Assembly: GCF_003176895.1 (NCBI RefSeq)
Contig: NZ_QGTD01000001.1
Span: forward strand, 62,001 to 126,000
From: Gracilibacillus dipsosauri
GTDB lineage: Bacteria > Bacillota > Bacilli > Bacillales > Amphibacillaceae
Length of the DNA stretch: 64,000 bases
Direction of reading: 5' to 3'
Shown: in pieces, positions 34,348 to 41,144 of the stretch
Numbering within the stretch: position 1 is the first letter of the stretch
Layout: the number at the start of each line of letters is the position of its first letter
Translations under genes and position numbers: made by a program
Notes under the pieces: generated by a model
What the model saw: only the letters and a program-made list of their open reading frames with translations
Database searches by the model: none
What the model was told of the DNA's origin: nothing

Positions 34348-35247
34348 TCACTTTCTCACAAAATACGCACCTTTATTAGCTCCCATTTTCTCAAAGTTTT
34401 TCTTAAGAACAGTTCTAATACTCCAATTAAGATCCATTTCACACCAATCGTGAATAATTTTAGTCGTTATTTTTTGATTTGGAAATAATATTTGAAATTC
34501 ATCTATATTGCGTAAAATGACGTGCTGTAAGTTTTCTTTTTCTCCACATGCTCTACACGTACAACTATTTTTTGCTATATCCTTTAGTATTCCGGAACAG
34601 GAAGGGCAGCGCATTCCTTTTTTTAATTCATTGTAATGGTAATCAGGAAGTGTTTGTTGAGGGGATGTTTTTTTATTTAGGCTATGTAACTTGTCGGATA
34701 ATTGCTGTAGAGACGGAGATAGTGGAATTGTTTGATTAAATTGTCTGATATACTGCCCTAACTGGGATGGTAAAATAATTTTATCCGTTCGAGGTGCATG
34801 AAAAAGTGTAAATTCGGGGTTCGGAAATACTGCAGTAGGTACTATTGGGGTGGTGAAGCCAAGTTGATGGAAAAGCTGCCTAAGCAAGGAGCTGGATCTT
34901 TTTAACTGAATAAGCGGATCATCCACTTCTTTCTCCGAAATATGATAGAGCTTTTCGTCTTGATCATAATATTCACCAATATAATTCTTTATTTCATACA
35001 TATAAAACAGATTATTATATAGAAGCCCCTGATCTATTTGGAAAAACCTATCGTTATAATTTAAACAAAGATCTTTTAACAATATGTAACCACCTGGGAG
35101 TTGTTCTAGTAGATGATCAAAATAGACCTCCCCTTCATAACCTCTTTTTAAGCTCCTATACCTTCTTTTGTCTTTGCTAGAAAATCGCTTACGGTAAATA
35201 AGTGCTTCATAGACTTGCAATTCATGAGCTTTTTTACGCGCTGGCAA
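34348..35247 (-). CDS. NERD domain protein (nuclease-related)
   Basis: This 299-residue protein has a NERD domain at about 35-150 (GYEGEVYFDHLLEQLPGGYILLKDLCLNYNDRFFQIDQGLLY..., VYEIKNYIGEYY-like segment read as MYEIKNYIGEYY). A C-terminal zinc-ribbon-like segment has four Cys (CPSCSGI...CTCRACGEK, about 213-236). NERD resembles Holliday-junction-type nucleases. The E-x-K motif of the domain is present as EIK. The start is a TTG with AAAGGAG. Role unknown; in Bacillus such genes are often single copy with no set context. Confidence 0.85.
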   Translation of the reverse strand: MPARKKAHELQVYEALIYRKRFSSKDKRRYRSLKRGYEGEVYFDHLLEQLPGGYILLKDLCLNYNDRFFQIDQGLLYNNLFYMYEIKNYIGEYYDQDEKLYHISEKEVDDPLIQLKRSSSLLRQLFHQLGFTTPIVPTAVFPNPEFTLFHAPRTDKIILPSQLGQYIRQFNQTIPLSPSLQQLSDKLHSLNKKTSPQQTLPDYHYNELKKGMRCPSCSGILKDIAKNSCTCRACGEKENLQHVILRNIDEFQILFPNQKITTKIIHDWCEMDLNWSIRTVLKKNFEKMGANKGAYFVRK

Positions 35248-35339
35248 ATGTATGCTCCTTTCTTTTCTAACATTCTATTATAAATACAAAAACAATGCTA
35301 GTGTTATCTGATTTAATTGTTAATGTTCGTGAGAATTTT

Positions 35340-35431
35340 ATCTTGATTATTTTGCTTGATGACTACGGGATAACCAAGATATTTTGTTTTATCTTGGTTA
35401 TTTTACTGGGTGACTGCGCGATGGCCAAGAT
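35340..35431. repeat. Two tandem copies of a 41-bp palindromic unit
   Basis: Units 35340-35380 and 35391-35431 each begin ATCTTG(A/G)TTAT and end (ATAACC or ATGGCC)AAGAT, so each can fold as a hairpin. They agree at most positions over the whole unit (common core CT-x-G-x-TGACT-x-C) and are separated by ATTTTGTTTT. They fill most of the 249-bp gap between the NERD and CarD genes; the rest shows only an A-run and the hairpin AAGAGCTTACAAACTCTT near 35464. Confidence 0.8.
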
Positions 35432-35496
35432 ATACTAATCTTTACATAAAAAAAAAATGCATAAAAGAGCTTACAAACTCTTCTACGCAGTGAATT

Positions 35497-35997
35497 CTAT
35501 ACCGTCTGTCTAATCATATTGTTCACTTTGCTGGCAATCTCCTCGTAGGTCGTGTCTAATGAGACAGCCAGCTCACTGAACATAATATTTTGTACTGATT
35601 CTAACAGCTTGTGATCCAAATCAGACACCTTGTGGCCGTTTTCTTTAGCCTTTATTTCTCTTTTCATTAGTGTATTTAAAATATTAGAAATCTTTTGGCG
35701 GTTTCCTGTATGAACATAACTCGTATATTTTTTATTGCGTTCTCTTGCATTGTCGATCCATTCCACACCTGGAAATTGGAACGAATGTAATATTTCCTTG
35801 GCTTCTTCTTTATTCATAACTGTCCACATGTTAGTTTGATTATCCTCAACAGGTGCACTAATCGTCAAATTTGGATCTTTTACTGGGTGCATCACATAGT
35901 AGGTTCTCTCTTTATCTCTAAACTTCTTTTCACAGATGTCGTCAATTTTACACAAACCATGTGTCGAATAGATAATCATATCTCCAACATTAAACAT
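35497..35997 (-). CDS. CarD/CdnL-family transcription factor
   Basis: This 166-residue protein has the CarD_CdnL_TRCF RNA-polymerase-interacting domain at about 1-65 (MFNVGDMIIYSTHGLCKIDDI..., YYVMHPVKDPNLTISAPVED) and a helical C-terminal DNA-binding part (WIDNARERNKKYTSYVHTGNRQKISNIL...). CarD proteins bind RNA polymerase beta subunit and stabilise open promoter complexes. Many Bacillus species have a YdeB-type member. The gene is divergent from a MarR gene, and the two share overlapping promoters and an operator-like palindrome, so MarR probably controls CarD. Confidence 0.9.
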   Translation of the reverse strand: MFNVGDMIIYSTHGLCKIDDICEKKFRDKERTYYVMHPVKDPNLTISAPVEDNQTNMWTVMNKEEAKEILHSFQFPGVEWIDNARERNKKYTSYVHTGNRQKISNILNTLMKREIKAKENGHKVSDLDHKLLESVQNIMFSELAVSLDTTYEEIASKVNNMIRQTV

Positions 35998-36021
35998 TTA
36001 GTCAAGCCTCCAACTAACATT

Positions 36022-36107
36022 TTGTCAACTTAGTTTACAATTATAGTATACGCCATTTTTAAAAAGATGTCAATCTAGTTGACAAAGGAGAGTGCTTTTT
36101 TTATAAT
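36022..36107. promoter_or_regulatory. Divergent CarD/MarR control region with shared operators
   Basis: On plus, TTGACA (36079-36084), 17 bp, TATAAT (36102-36107) is a full consensus sigma-A promoter for the MarR gene. On minus, TTGACA (36073-36068), 17 bp, TATACT (36050-36045) serves CarD. The two TTGACA boxes are the arms of one palindrome, TGTCAA-N5-TTGACA (36068-36084). A second imperfect palindrome TTGTCAAC...GTTTACAA (36022-36040) lies near the CarD transcription start. Confidence 0.8.
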
Positions 36108-36139
36108 TAGTTTCGAAAAAATGCGCAGGAGTGGTCTTG

Positions 36140-36568
36140 TTGAATGATGACTTACACAACCTCAGCTTATTCGATATGCTTAGCGAACGGCAAATACAGC
36201 TTCGTAAATTATTAGAAGATTTGCGAAATGATCATAGTGAAATAATTCTATCCAATTCCGAATGGTACATTCTCGCTAAAATCGATAAAAAGGAGCCAAC
36301 GATAGCATCTGTTGCTAAGAATGTAGATATCTCGAGACAAGCAACACATAAATTCATTAAAAATCTGGCAGCAAAGGGATTAATAGAAATCATTGATGCC
36401 AAACATAACAAAAAAGAGAAATGTATTCGTTTAACCGATCTTGGTATAAGTTGCTATGAAAAAAATGAGGCATTAAAAAAAGAATTAGAGGATAAAATGG
36501 CCGTCAAAATTGGGGAAGAACAACTTCAATATTTAAAAAACATGCTCAAAATAGATTGGGGATTGTAA
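36140..36568 (+). CDS. MarR-family transcriptional regulator
   Basis: This protein of about 142 residues has a winged helix at about 45-110 (SNSEWYILAKIDKKEPTIASVAKNVDISRQATHKFIKNLAAKGLIEI, then HNKKEKCIRLTDLG). The start is probably the TTG at 36140, eight bases after AGGAG, since GTG 36131 and TTG 36137 are too close to it. It faces the CarD gene across a shared promoter-operator. MarR dimers bind palindromes of the kind seen there, so autoregulation and control of CarD are likely. Confidence 0.85.
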   Translation: MNDDLHNLSLFDMLSERQIQLRKLLEDLRNDHSEIILSNSEWYILAKIDKKEPTIASVAKNVDISRQATHKFIKNLAAKGLIEIIDAKHNKKEKCIRLTDLGISCYEKNEALKKELEDKMAVKIGEEQLQYLKNMLKIDWGL

Positions 36569-36570
36569 TG

Positions 36571-36597
36571 GGTCTGCTCTAATAGCAGACCTTTTTT
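36571..36597 (+). terminator. Terminator of the MarR gene
   Basis: The perfect 7-bp stem GGTCTGC / GCAGACC with a 7-nt loop is followed by TTTTTT directly after the stop codon. Confidence 0.88.
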
Positions 36598-36710
36598 CTA
36601 GCATAAAGGTTGAACCTTACCATCACGCTAGCATGGCTATTACGCTGATAAGGTCAACAATATTTTAGAGGGGAGTTGGAAATCATTCCCCTCCTCTATT
36701 AGTCTAATTT

Positions 36711-36776
36711 ATGAAACCAGTTTCAGATCAAGGAAAAACGAATATTTGACATGAAACGCGTTTCATAGCTTACACT
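36711..36776 (+). promoter_or_regulatory. Promoter with two GAAAC palindromes before the HAD phosphatase gene
   Basis: The perfect 16-bp palindrome ATGAAACGCGTTTCAT lies at 36751-36766, between TTGACA (36746-36751) and TACACT (36771-36776; 19-bp spacing). An imperfect copy, ATGAAACCAGTTTCAG, lies exactly 40 bp upstream (36711-36726). This looks like a pair of repressor operators on the same helix face. The repressor is not adjacent. Confidence 0.6.
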
Positions 36777-36826
36777 AAGGATGGTAACCATACGACATCA
36801 AATATAAAAGGAAAGTGGGACAAGAA

Positions 36827-37606
36827 ATGAAAGAACAAAGTGTTATATTTTTTGATATAGACGGAACATTATTAGACCATGATAAAAAATTGCCTCCTTC
36901 CACAAAAGAAGCGATTTTCCAATTAAAAGAGAATGGACATCTAGTTGCTATTGCTACAGGCCGTGCACCTTTTATGTACGAGGATTTGCGCGAAGAATTA
37001 GACATTGATACATTTGTGAGTTATAACGGGCAATATATTGTTTTAAACGGGGAAGTGCTACATACGAATCCATTAAATATCGATTCTTTAATTAAACTAA
37101 CTGAAACTGCTCTTCACAATGATCATCCCGTTGTATTTATGGATCATGAAGATATGAAGGCGAATGTTCCTGATCACCCTCATGTCAAAGAAGGAATTGA
37201 GTCATTAAAGATCAAGCATTTTCCGACACATGATCCGTATTATTACGAAGGACGCGAATTATATCAATCTCTTTTATTTTGTCCAGAAGGGGAAGTGAAA
37301 CAGTATAAAGATAATTTTCGCGATTTTGATTTTGTGAGATGGCATCCTTTATCTGTTGATGTCCTCCCTAAAGGTGGTTCAAAGGCAAAAGGGATCGAAA
37401 AGATTGTAGAAAAACTAAATATTCCAAAAGAAAGAATATATGCTTTTGGGGATGGCTTGAATGACATCGAAATGCTATCGACAGTAAACAACAGTGTTGC
37501 AATGGGAAATGCGGAGGAAAAAGTGAAAAATGTAGCAAAATATATTACAGAGTCTGTGGAGAATAATGGGATAGAACATGGGCTTAAGCTAGTTGGTTTA
37601 CTATAA
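36827..37606 (+). CDS. Cof-type HAD-superfamily phosphatase
   Basis: This 259-residue HAD hydrolase has motif I FFDIDGTLLD near residues 8-17 (nucleophile Asp), motif II in IATGRAPF, motif III Lys around GGSKAKGIEKI and motif IV FGDGLNDIEML near 210-220. A C2-type cap lies between. It resembles the YkrA/YxeH sugar-phosphate phosphatases of Bacillus. The ATG at 36827 fits homologous starts; a GTG four codons earlier is also possible. The double operator upstream suggests tight control, unusual for this family. Confidence 0.88.
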   Translation: MKEQSVIFFDIDGTLLDHDKKLPPSTKEAIFQLKENGHLVAIATGRAPFMYEDLREELDIDTFVSYNGQYIVLNGEVLHTNPLNIDSLIKLTETALHNDHPVVFMDHEDMKANVPDHPHVKEGIESLKIKHFPTHDPYYYEGRELYQSLLFCPEGEVKQYKDNFRDFDFVRWHPLSVDVLPKGGSKAKGIEKIVEKLNIPKERIYAFGDGLNDIEMLSTVNNSVAMGNAEEKVKNVAKYITESVENNGIEHGLKLVGLL

Positions 37607-37611
37607 TTACT

Positions 37612-37652
37612 AAAAACCCAATTTTGGAGACTTCTCTAGAATTGGGTTTTTT
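37612..37652 (+). terminator. Terminator of the HAD phosphatase gene
   Basis: AAACCCAATT pairs with AATTGGGTTT (with inner TCT/AGA pairing) and TTTTTTC follows. It ends the gene before the next plus-strand gene. Confidence 0.85.
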
Positions 37653-37731
37653 CATTTGCATCGGATCAAGTTCTAATCCTGTATCCTTTCGTATATGTAT
37701 TTAATGATGTCAATAAGGATGGAGGGTTTTT

Positions 37732-38157
37732 ATGCAATATTATTATGGGAATCAGATGCCACTTCGTGTCCTAGATGAAGCTGAGTTTTGGAAGCATCAA
37801 GAAGAAGAGCATACAGTCGTTATTAGAGAGCTCGTTAAAAATTTGGAGCAGCCATACGTTGATGCACTGAAAGAATGGGAGAAGGCTTTTGCTCAAACCC
37901 ATCAGCAAGTAGTGAGGTATATTGAAACAGTTAACCGATCTGCTGGACAGGTTTCAGATGCACTTTATCAGGATATTTTGAAGCTAACCTCTTTTTGCCT
38001 TGAACAGAGTCAGCAATTTATAAACTTTTGTCGTACATTAATGGAAGAAAGTAAACCGATCAGCACCAATCAAACCGCTAAGGTCGTGTTGAATCATATT
38101 ATTGTAGAATCAGAATACTTTATCGGGGTTGCCCAAACTATTTTATATCAAAAATAG
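37732..38157 (+). CDS. DUF2935-like helical protein
   Basis: This 141-residue helical protein has an N-terminal FWKHQEEEHT motif near residues 20-29 and a C-terminal LNHIIVESEYFI segment near 122-133. These His/Glu groups resemble the DUF2935 family, whose usual members are about twice as long and contain two such bundles; this one would be a single bundle. A metal site is possible. GGAGG precedes the ATG. Assignment is tentative. Confidence 0.6.
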   Translation: MQYYYGNQMPLRVLDEAEFWKHQEEEHTVVIRELVKNLEQPYVDALKEWEKAFAQTHQQVVRYIETVNRSAGQVSDALYQDILKLTSFCLEQSQQFINFCRTLMEESKPISTNQTAKVVLNHIIVESEYFIGVAQTILYQK

Positions 38158-38190
38158 AAAGTTACTTCCTTCTACCGCTTTTAAGGTGTT

Positions 38191-38226
38191 GTCCTTTATA
38201 GTCTAATTCTGTAAAGGGCTTTTTTA
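38191..38226 (+). terminator. Terminator of the DUF2935-like gene
   Basis: CCTTTA and TAAAGG pair around a 13-nt loop with CTTTTTTAC following. It also lies at the 3' end of the small minus-strand membrane gene. Confidence 0.6.
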
Positions 38227-38228
38227 CT

Positions 38229-38447
38229 TTATTTTAATTTTGCTGGAATAAAATATGCGATGGTTGCTGATAGAAAGGCTATGATTATGGGTTGGAATAA
38301 ATGGATTTCCTGTGGAGAATTGACACCAAGACTGCGTACGTTTGCTATATATGGCGTATACCACAAAGTTAAAATCATTCCAGATATGAGTTGAAGTAAG
38401 GAATAGATGATTAAAAAACTTACAGCAAAAACTATATATTTCTTCAC
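38229..38447 (-). CDS. Small two-helix membrane protein
   Basis: This 72-residue protein has two predicted transmembrane helices (about residues 4-27 and 48-68) joined by a polar loop. The start is a GTG with AGAGG about ten bases upstream. I do not recognise a family. It stands alone between convergent terminator sequences, and coding status rests on length, hydrophobicity and ribosome site. Confidence 0.55.
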   Translation of the reverse strand: MKKYIVFAVSFLIIYSLLQLISGMILTLWYTPYIANVRSLGVNSPQEIHLFQPIIIAFLSATIAYFIPAKLK

Positions 38448-38655
38448 TTTTAAAAAACCTCTAATTTCACTTTATTTTATTCTTACCTAAGGGTTCGTAC
38501 AGACGTTAAATAGATTTCAGTCTTCTAAGAAGCCAACTAGTATAGGCTAAAATTATCTATTACACATATTAATCTGTATTCGTTTTCATTGACTTACACC
38601 TTTTCTTTAAAATATACTTAAATTACCTAAGGAAAATTTAAAAGGGAGTGATTGC

Positions 38656-39174
38656 GTGAAAACTATGATAAGTAAATGTACACTTGATGACTTACGTCTT
38701 TTGCAGGATATTGCTACAGATACCTATAATGAAACATACAGCCATTTAAACACTCCAGAAAACATGAACGATTATTTAGAAAATGCCTTCAATGCTAATC
38801 AACTTACAAAAGAACTATCCAATGAATTTTCTTCTTTTTTATTCTTGTATTCCAATGATATTCTCATCGGTTATTTAAAAATTAATGAGGGACCAGCCCA
38901 AACCCGTGAAGTCGGGGAAAATGCTATGGAAATTGAACGAATTTACGTCAAACAAAAGTACCAAGACAAAGGTTTTGGTAAAACATTACTGCAGACAGCC
39001 ATTGAGCTAGCCAAAGAGCATAACAAAAATGAAATATGGCTAGGTGTTTGGCGAAAGAACAAAAATGCCATTGAATTTCATAAGAGCAAAGGCTTTGAAA
39101 TAAGAGGTCAATACTCTATCTTTATTGGTGATGAAGAAAAAGAAAACTATATTATGGTAAAAACCTTGAAATAG
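38656..39174 (+). CDS. GNAT-family N-acetyltransferase (spermine/spermidine-type)
   Basis: This 172-residue protein has the GNAT core IERIYVKQKYQDKGFGKTLLQTAIELA, with the QDKGFG acetyl-CoA loop near residues 106-111, and the WLGVWRKNKNAIEFHKSKGFEIRG segment typical of PaiA/BltD-like polyamine or amino-compound acetylases. The start is GTG at 38656 with GGGAG seven bases upstream. A terminator hairpin follows it. The substrate remains unknown. The 208-bp upstream gap shows no further feature. Confidence 0.85.
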   Translation: MKTMISKCTLDDLRLLQDIATDTYNETYSHLNTPENMNDYLENAFNANQLTKELSNEFSSFLFLYSNDILIGYLKINEGPAQTREVGENAMEIERIYVKQKYQDKGFGKTLLQTAIELAKEHNKNEIWLGVWRKNKNAIEFHKSKGFEIRGQYSIFIGDEEKENYIMVKTLK

Positions 39175-39220
39175 GTAGATTGAGAGAAGAGGATTTCTCT
39201 CTTCCTACTTCGTTTTTTTC
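39172..39220 (+). terminator. Terminator of the GNAT gene
   Basis: GTAG...GAGAGAA pairs with TTTCTCTC...CTAC, interrupted by a small internal loop, and is followed by CGTTTTTTTC. Confidence 0.75.
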
Positions 39221-39242
39221 AGCTATGGCATGCCACACTTCT

Positions 39243-39815
39243 CTAACTATATGAAGACCTAACCACATTTTCCTCTAATACCTTTTGTAGATTTTGCTCC
39301 ATCTCCTCTGTCATCACAATACAGCTTATCGTTCGAAATCTTGACTTAATTTTTAACTCTTTTTTATCATTAATTTCTGAAGAAAAGCCATAATGCCTAC
39401 TGTTTACATCTATCGGAACAAATTCAAATGACTTTATTTTTTCCCATCGAATAAACTGATTCCCACTAAGAATCCCTTTATTTGTGATAGAAAACAACTG
39501 AAACAAATCATTGGAATGAAGTAAAGGGATAAAGAAAAAGGGGTACAAATAGAAATTAAATTCATCGTGAAAAATGGCCAGGATAAACAGCGTTGTTGCT
39601 AATACTAGTGTAAAAGCATATAGGATGATCCCCCATTTTTGTGTGGAAAGGGTCGGGGGTTTTATTTCTCTACGTTCAGAGTTTTTAATGGAAGCCATCT
39701 CCTCATCTGTTAGCGGCATAATTACACCTTGATTCATTTTCTTTAAAAGGACGATTAACTTATAGCTATGATATCCGATAAATAGAAGAAATAATAGACT
39801 CATTAATATTCTCAT
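39243..39815 (-). CDS. Membrane protein with a PH-like C-terminal domain, unknown function
   Basis: This 190-residue protein has one N-terminal helix (about 2-22), two more at about 63-100, then a soluble C-terminal part (about 105-185) whose strand pattern (NKGILSGNQFIRWEKIKSFEFVP..., LKIKSRFRTISCIV) resembles bacterial PH-like domains of small membrane proteins. Function unknown. Its ATG overlaps the stop of the upstream small membrane gene (ATGA), so the two form one unit. Confidence 0.7.
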   Translation of the reverse strand: MRILMSLLFLLFIGYHSYKLIVLLKKMNQGVIMPLTDEEMASIKNSERREIKPPTLSTQKWGIILYAFTLVLATTLFILAIFHDEFNFYLYPFFFIPLLHSNDLFQLFSITNKGILSGNQFIRWEKIKSFEFVPIDVNSRHYGFSSEINDKKELKIKSRFRTISCIVMTEEMEQNLQKVLEENVVRSSYS

Positions 39816-40006
39816 GCGCCATCACCTCTTGTCTTGTAAAAGTTGGAAACCATTAATAGAATTATTCCTATGATCATGAGTGGTATTGCAGAAAAGCCTA
39901 ACATATTCTCTTGAATTCCTAACGTGCTATGAAAGGTAATGCCAAAAGCCACTAACCATATTCCGATAAAGAATAATGTTTTACTCTTTTTGCGATGTTT
40001 CTCCAT
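39812..40006 (-). CDS. Small two-helix membrane protein, co-translated with its neighbour
   Basis: This 64-residue protein has a basic N-terminus (MEKHRKKSKT) and two predicted helices (about 11-30 and 36-55). A GGGGGAATT ribosome site is present. It is coupled by a four-base overlap with the downstream PH-like membrane gene. I do not recognise a family; a membrane partner role is inferred only from coupling. Confidence 0.65.
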   Translation of the reverse strand: MEKHRKKSKTLFFIGIWLVAFGITFHSTLGIQENMLGFSAIPLMIIGIILLMVSNFYKTRGDGA

Positions 40007-40064
40007 CTTAATTCCCCCGTATTAATATACGAATAACTCAAGGCTTTCGTTTCATAAAACTTCG

Positions 40065-40376
40065 CTATTCAAAATACAGATGGTAGTGGTTTTCACATCT
40101 TTCATTGAATCTCGACTTACAATGTAAACAATGATTTGTATTTATGTACTGATTAATCGTTAGTTCTACTCCACAGACTCCACAGATTATCGCTTTTTCC
40201 TCTCTTTCCTTTGCGCTCCATAGTTCAATCGAATGATTTTCACATTCTTGATGACATTTATAGCATGGATAAAATTTATGACAACATTTAAATTTTATCG
40301 CAATAATATCCTTTACATTATGATAATGTTTACAGCGAGTTTGGTTATCTACAGTAAGTCCATAGATTTTTGGCAT
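40065..40376 (-). CDS. CHY-type zinc finger protein
   Basis: This 103-residue protein has the CHY zinc-finger pattern: CKHYH, DIIAIKFKCC, CHKFYPCYKCHQECENH, then CGVCGVELTINQY and CLHCKSRFNERCENHYHLYF. The Cys/His ligands bind two or three zinc ions. The ATG at 40376 follows GAGGTG. CHY fingers in bacteria have no set role; eukaryotic relatives are Hot13 and the ubiquitin ligase RCHY1. The gene lies 24 bp downstream of the pentapeptide-repeat gene and may be in one unit with it. Confidence 0.85.
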   Translation of the reverse strand: MPKIYGLTVDNQTRCKHYHNVKDIIAIKFKCCHKFYPCYKCHQECENHSIELWSAKEREEKAIICGVCGVELTINQYINTNHCLHCKSRFNERCENHYHLYFE

Positions 40377-40400
40377 GTTGTTCACCTCATTAAACGTATT

Positions 40401-41048
40401 TTATTGCTTTACTTTTAACCCTAACAATCGAGAAAAACCAATAGCTTGTTCAGGTGAAACTACACATCCTTCTAGACTTTCCATCGAAACATTCATTCTA
40501 TCAAATGTACAAGTACTAATATCAATGCCTTTAAGCACCGTTTGATGGAAATCGACCTCATTCATATCACTCTTCTGAAACTCCACATTGATAAATTTAC
40601 TATGATAATAATTAGCATTTTGTAAGGAGGTCTGATCAAATATTACTTGATTTAAACGAGACTCCGCAAAACTACTGAACCTCGCGATACATCCCTCAAA
40701 GGATACATTCCCTAACGAGCTTTCCGAAAAATCCACACCTAATAATTTACAATCCTTAAACGCAACTCTATGTATCGATCCCTGTCTCAAATTAACATTT
40801 GATAGATCACAATTTTCAAAGATCACATCCGTCAAGTCTGCCCTTTCCAAAGAAACACTCGGAAAGGTCACTCCTTTAAAAATAACCTTGGATATCATCA
40901 CAGGATAAAAATTTTTACTACTTATCATGCTATTAGATATCTTACAATTTGATAATTCCAGCTCTTCTTTTGTGAAAATATCCCCTTCCTTCCCTTCTTC
41001 TAAATCAAAAGGGATTTCAGGTAATTTGATTTTAAAGTTTTTTGTCAT
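40401..41048 (-). CDS. Pentapeptide-repeat protein
   Basis: This 215-residue protein is built of A(D/N)LxX-type pentapeptides from about residue 35 to 190 (LERADLTDVIFENCDLSNVNL, FSESSLGNVSFEGC, NYYHSKFINVEFQ), giving a right-handed quadrilateral helix. Such proteins include DNA-mimic quinolone-resistance factors (Qnr, MfpA) and membrane-linked proteins; no gyrase role can be claimed here. The ATG at 41048 follows AGAGGTG. It sits downstream of the UvrA-like gene, separated by a terminator, and before the CHY gene. Confidence 0.88.
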   Translation of the reverse strand: MTKNFKIKLPEIPFDLEEGKEGDIFTKEELELSNCKISNSMISSKNFYPVMISKVIFKGVTFPSVSLERADLTDVIFENCDLSNVNLRQGSIHRVAFKDCKLLGVDFSESSLGNVSFEGCIARFSSFAESRLNQVIFDQTSLQNANYYHSKFINVEFQKSDMNEVDFHQTVLKGIDISTCTFDRMNVSMESLEGCVVSPEQAIGFSRLLGLKVKQ

Positions 41049-41097
41049 AACAACACCTCTTTGCACCATTATAACAAAAATTTATTGAATGATAGAT

Positions 41098-41130
41098 CCA
41101 AAAAAAAGCTGAACTTTACGAAGCTCAGCT
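41098..41130 (-). terminator. Terminator of the UvrA-like gene
   Basis: AGCTGA / TCAGCT arms with an inner GCTTCG segment are followed by TTTTTTTT on the minus strand. It separates the UvrA-like gene from the pentapeptide gene. Confidence 0.8.
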
Positions 41131-41144
41131 CGGTGAAACTCTGC

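Noticed and set aside
36751-36766. ATGAAACGCGTTTCAT as a CcpA cre site
   Set aside because: The centre is GC where cre has CG, so two invariant positions fail; it is better kept as an unidentified repressor operator.
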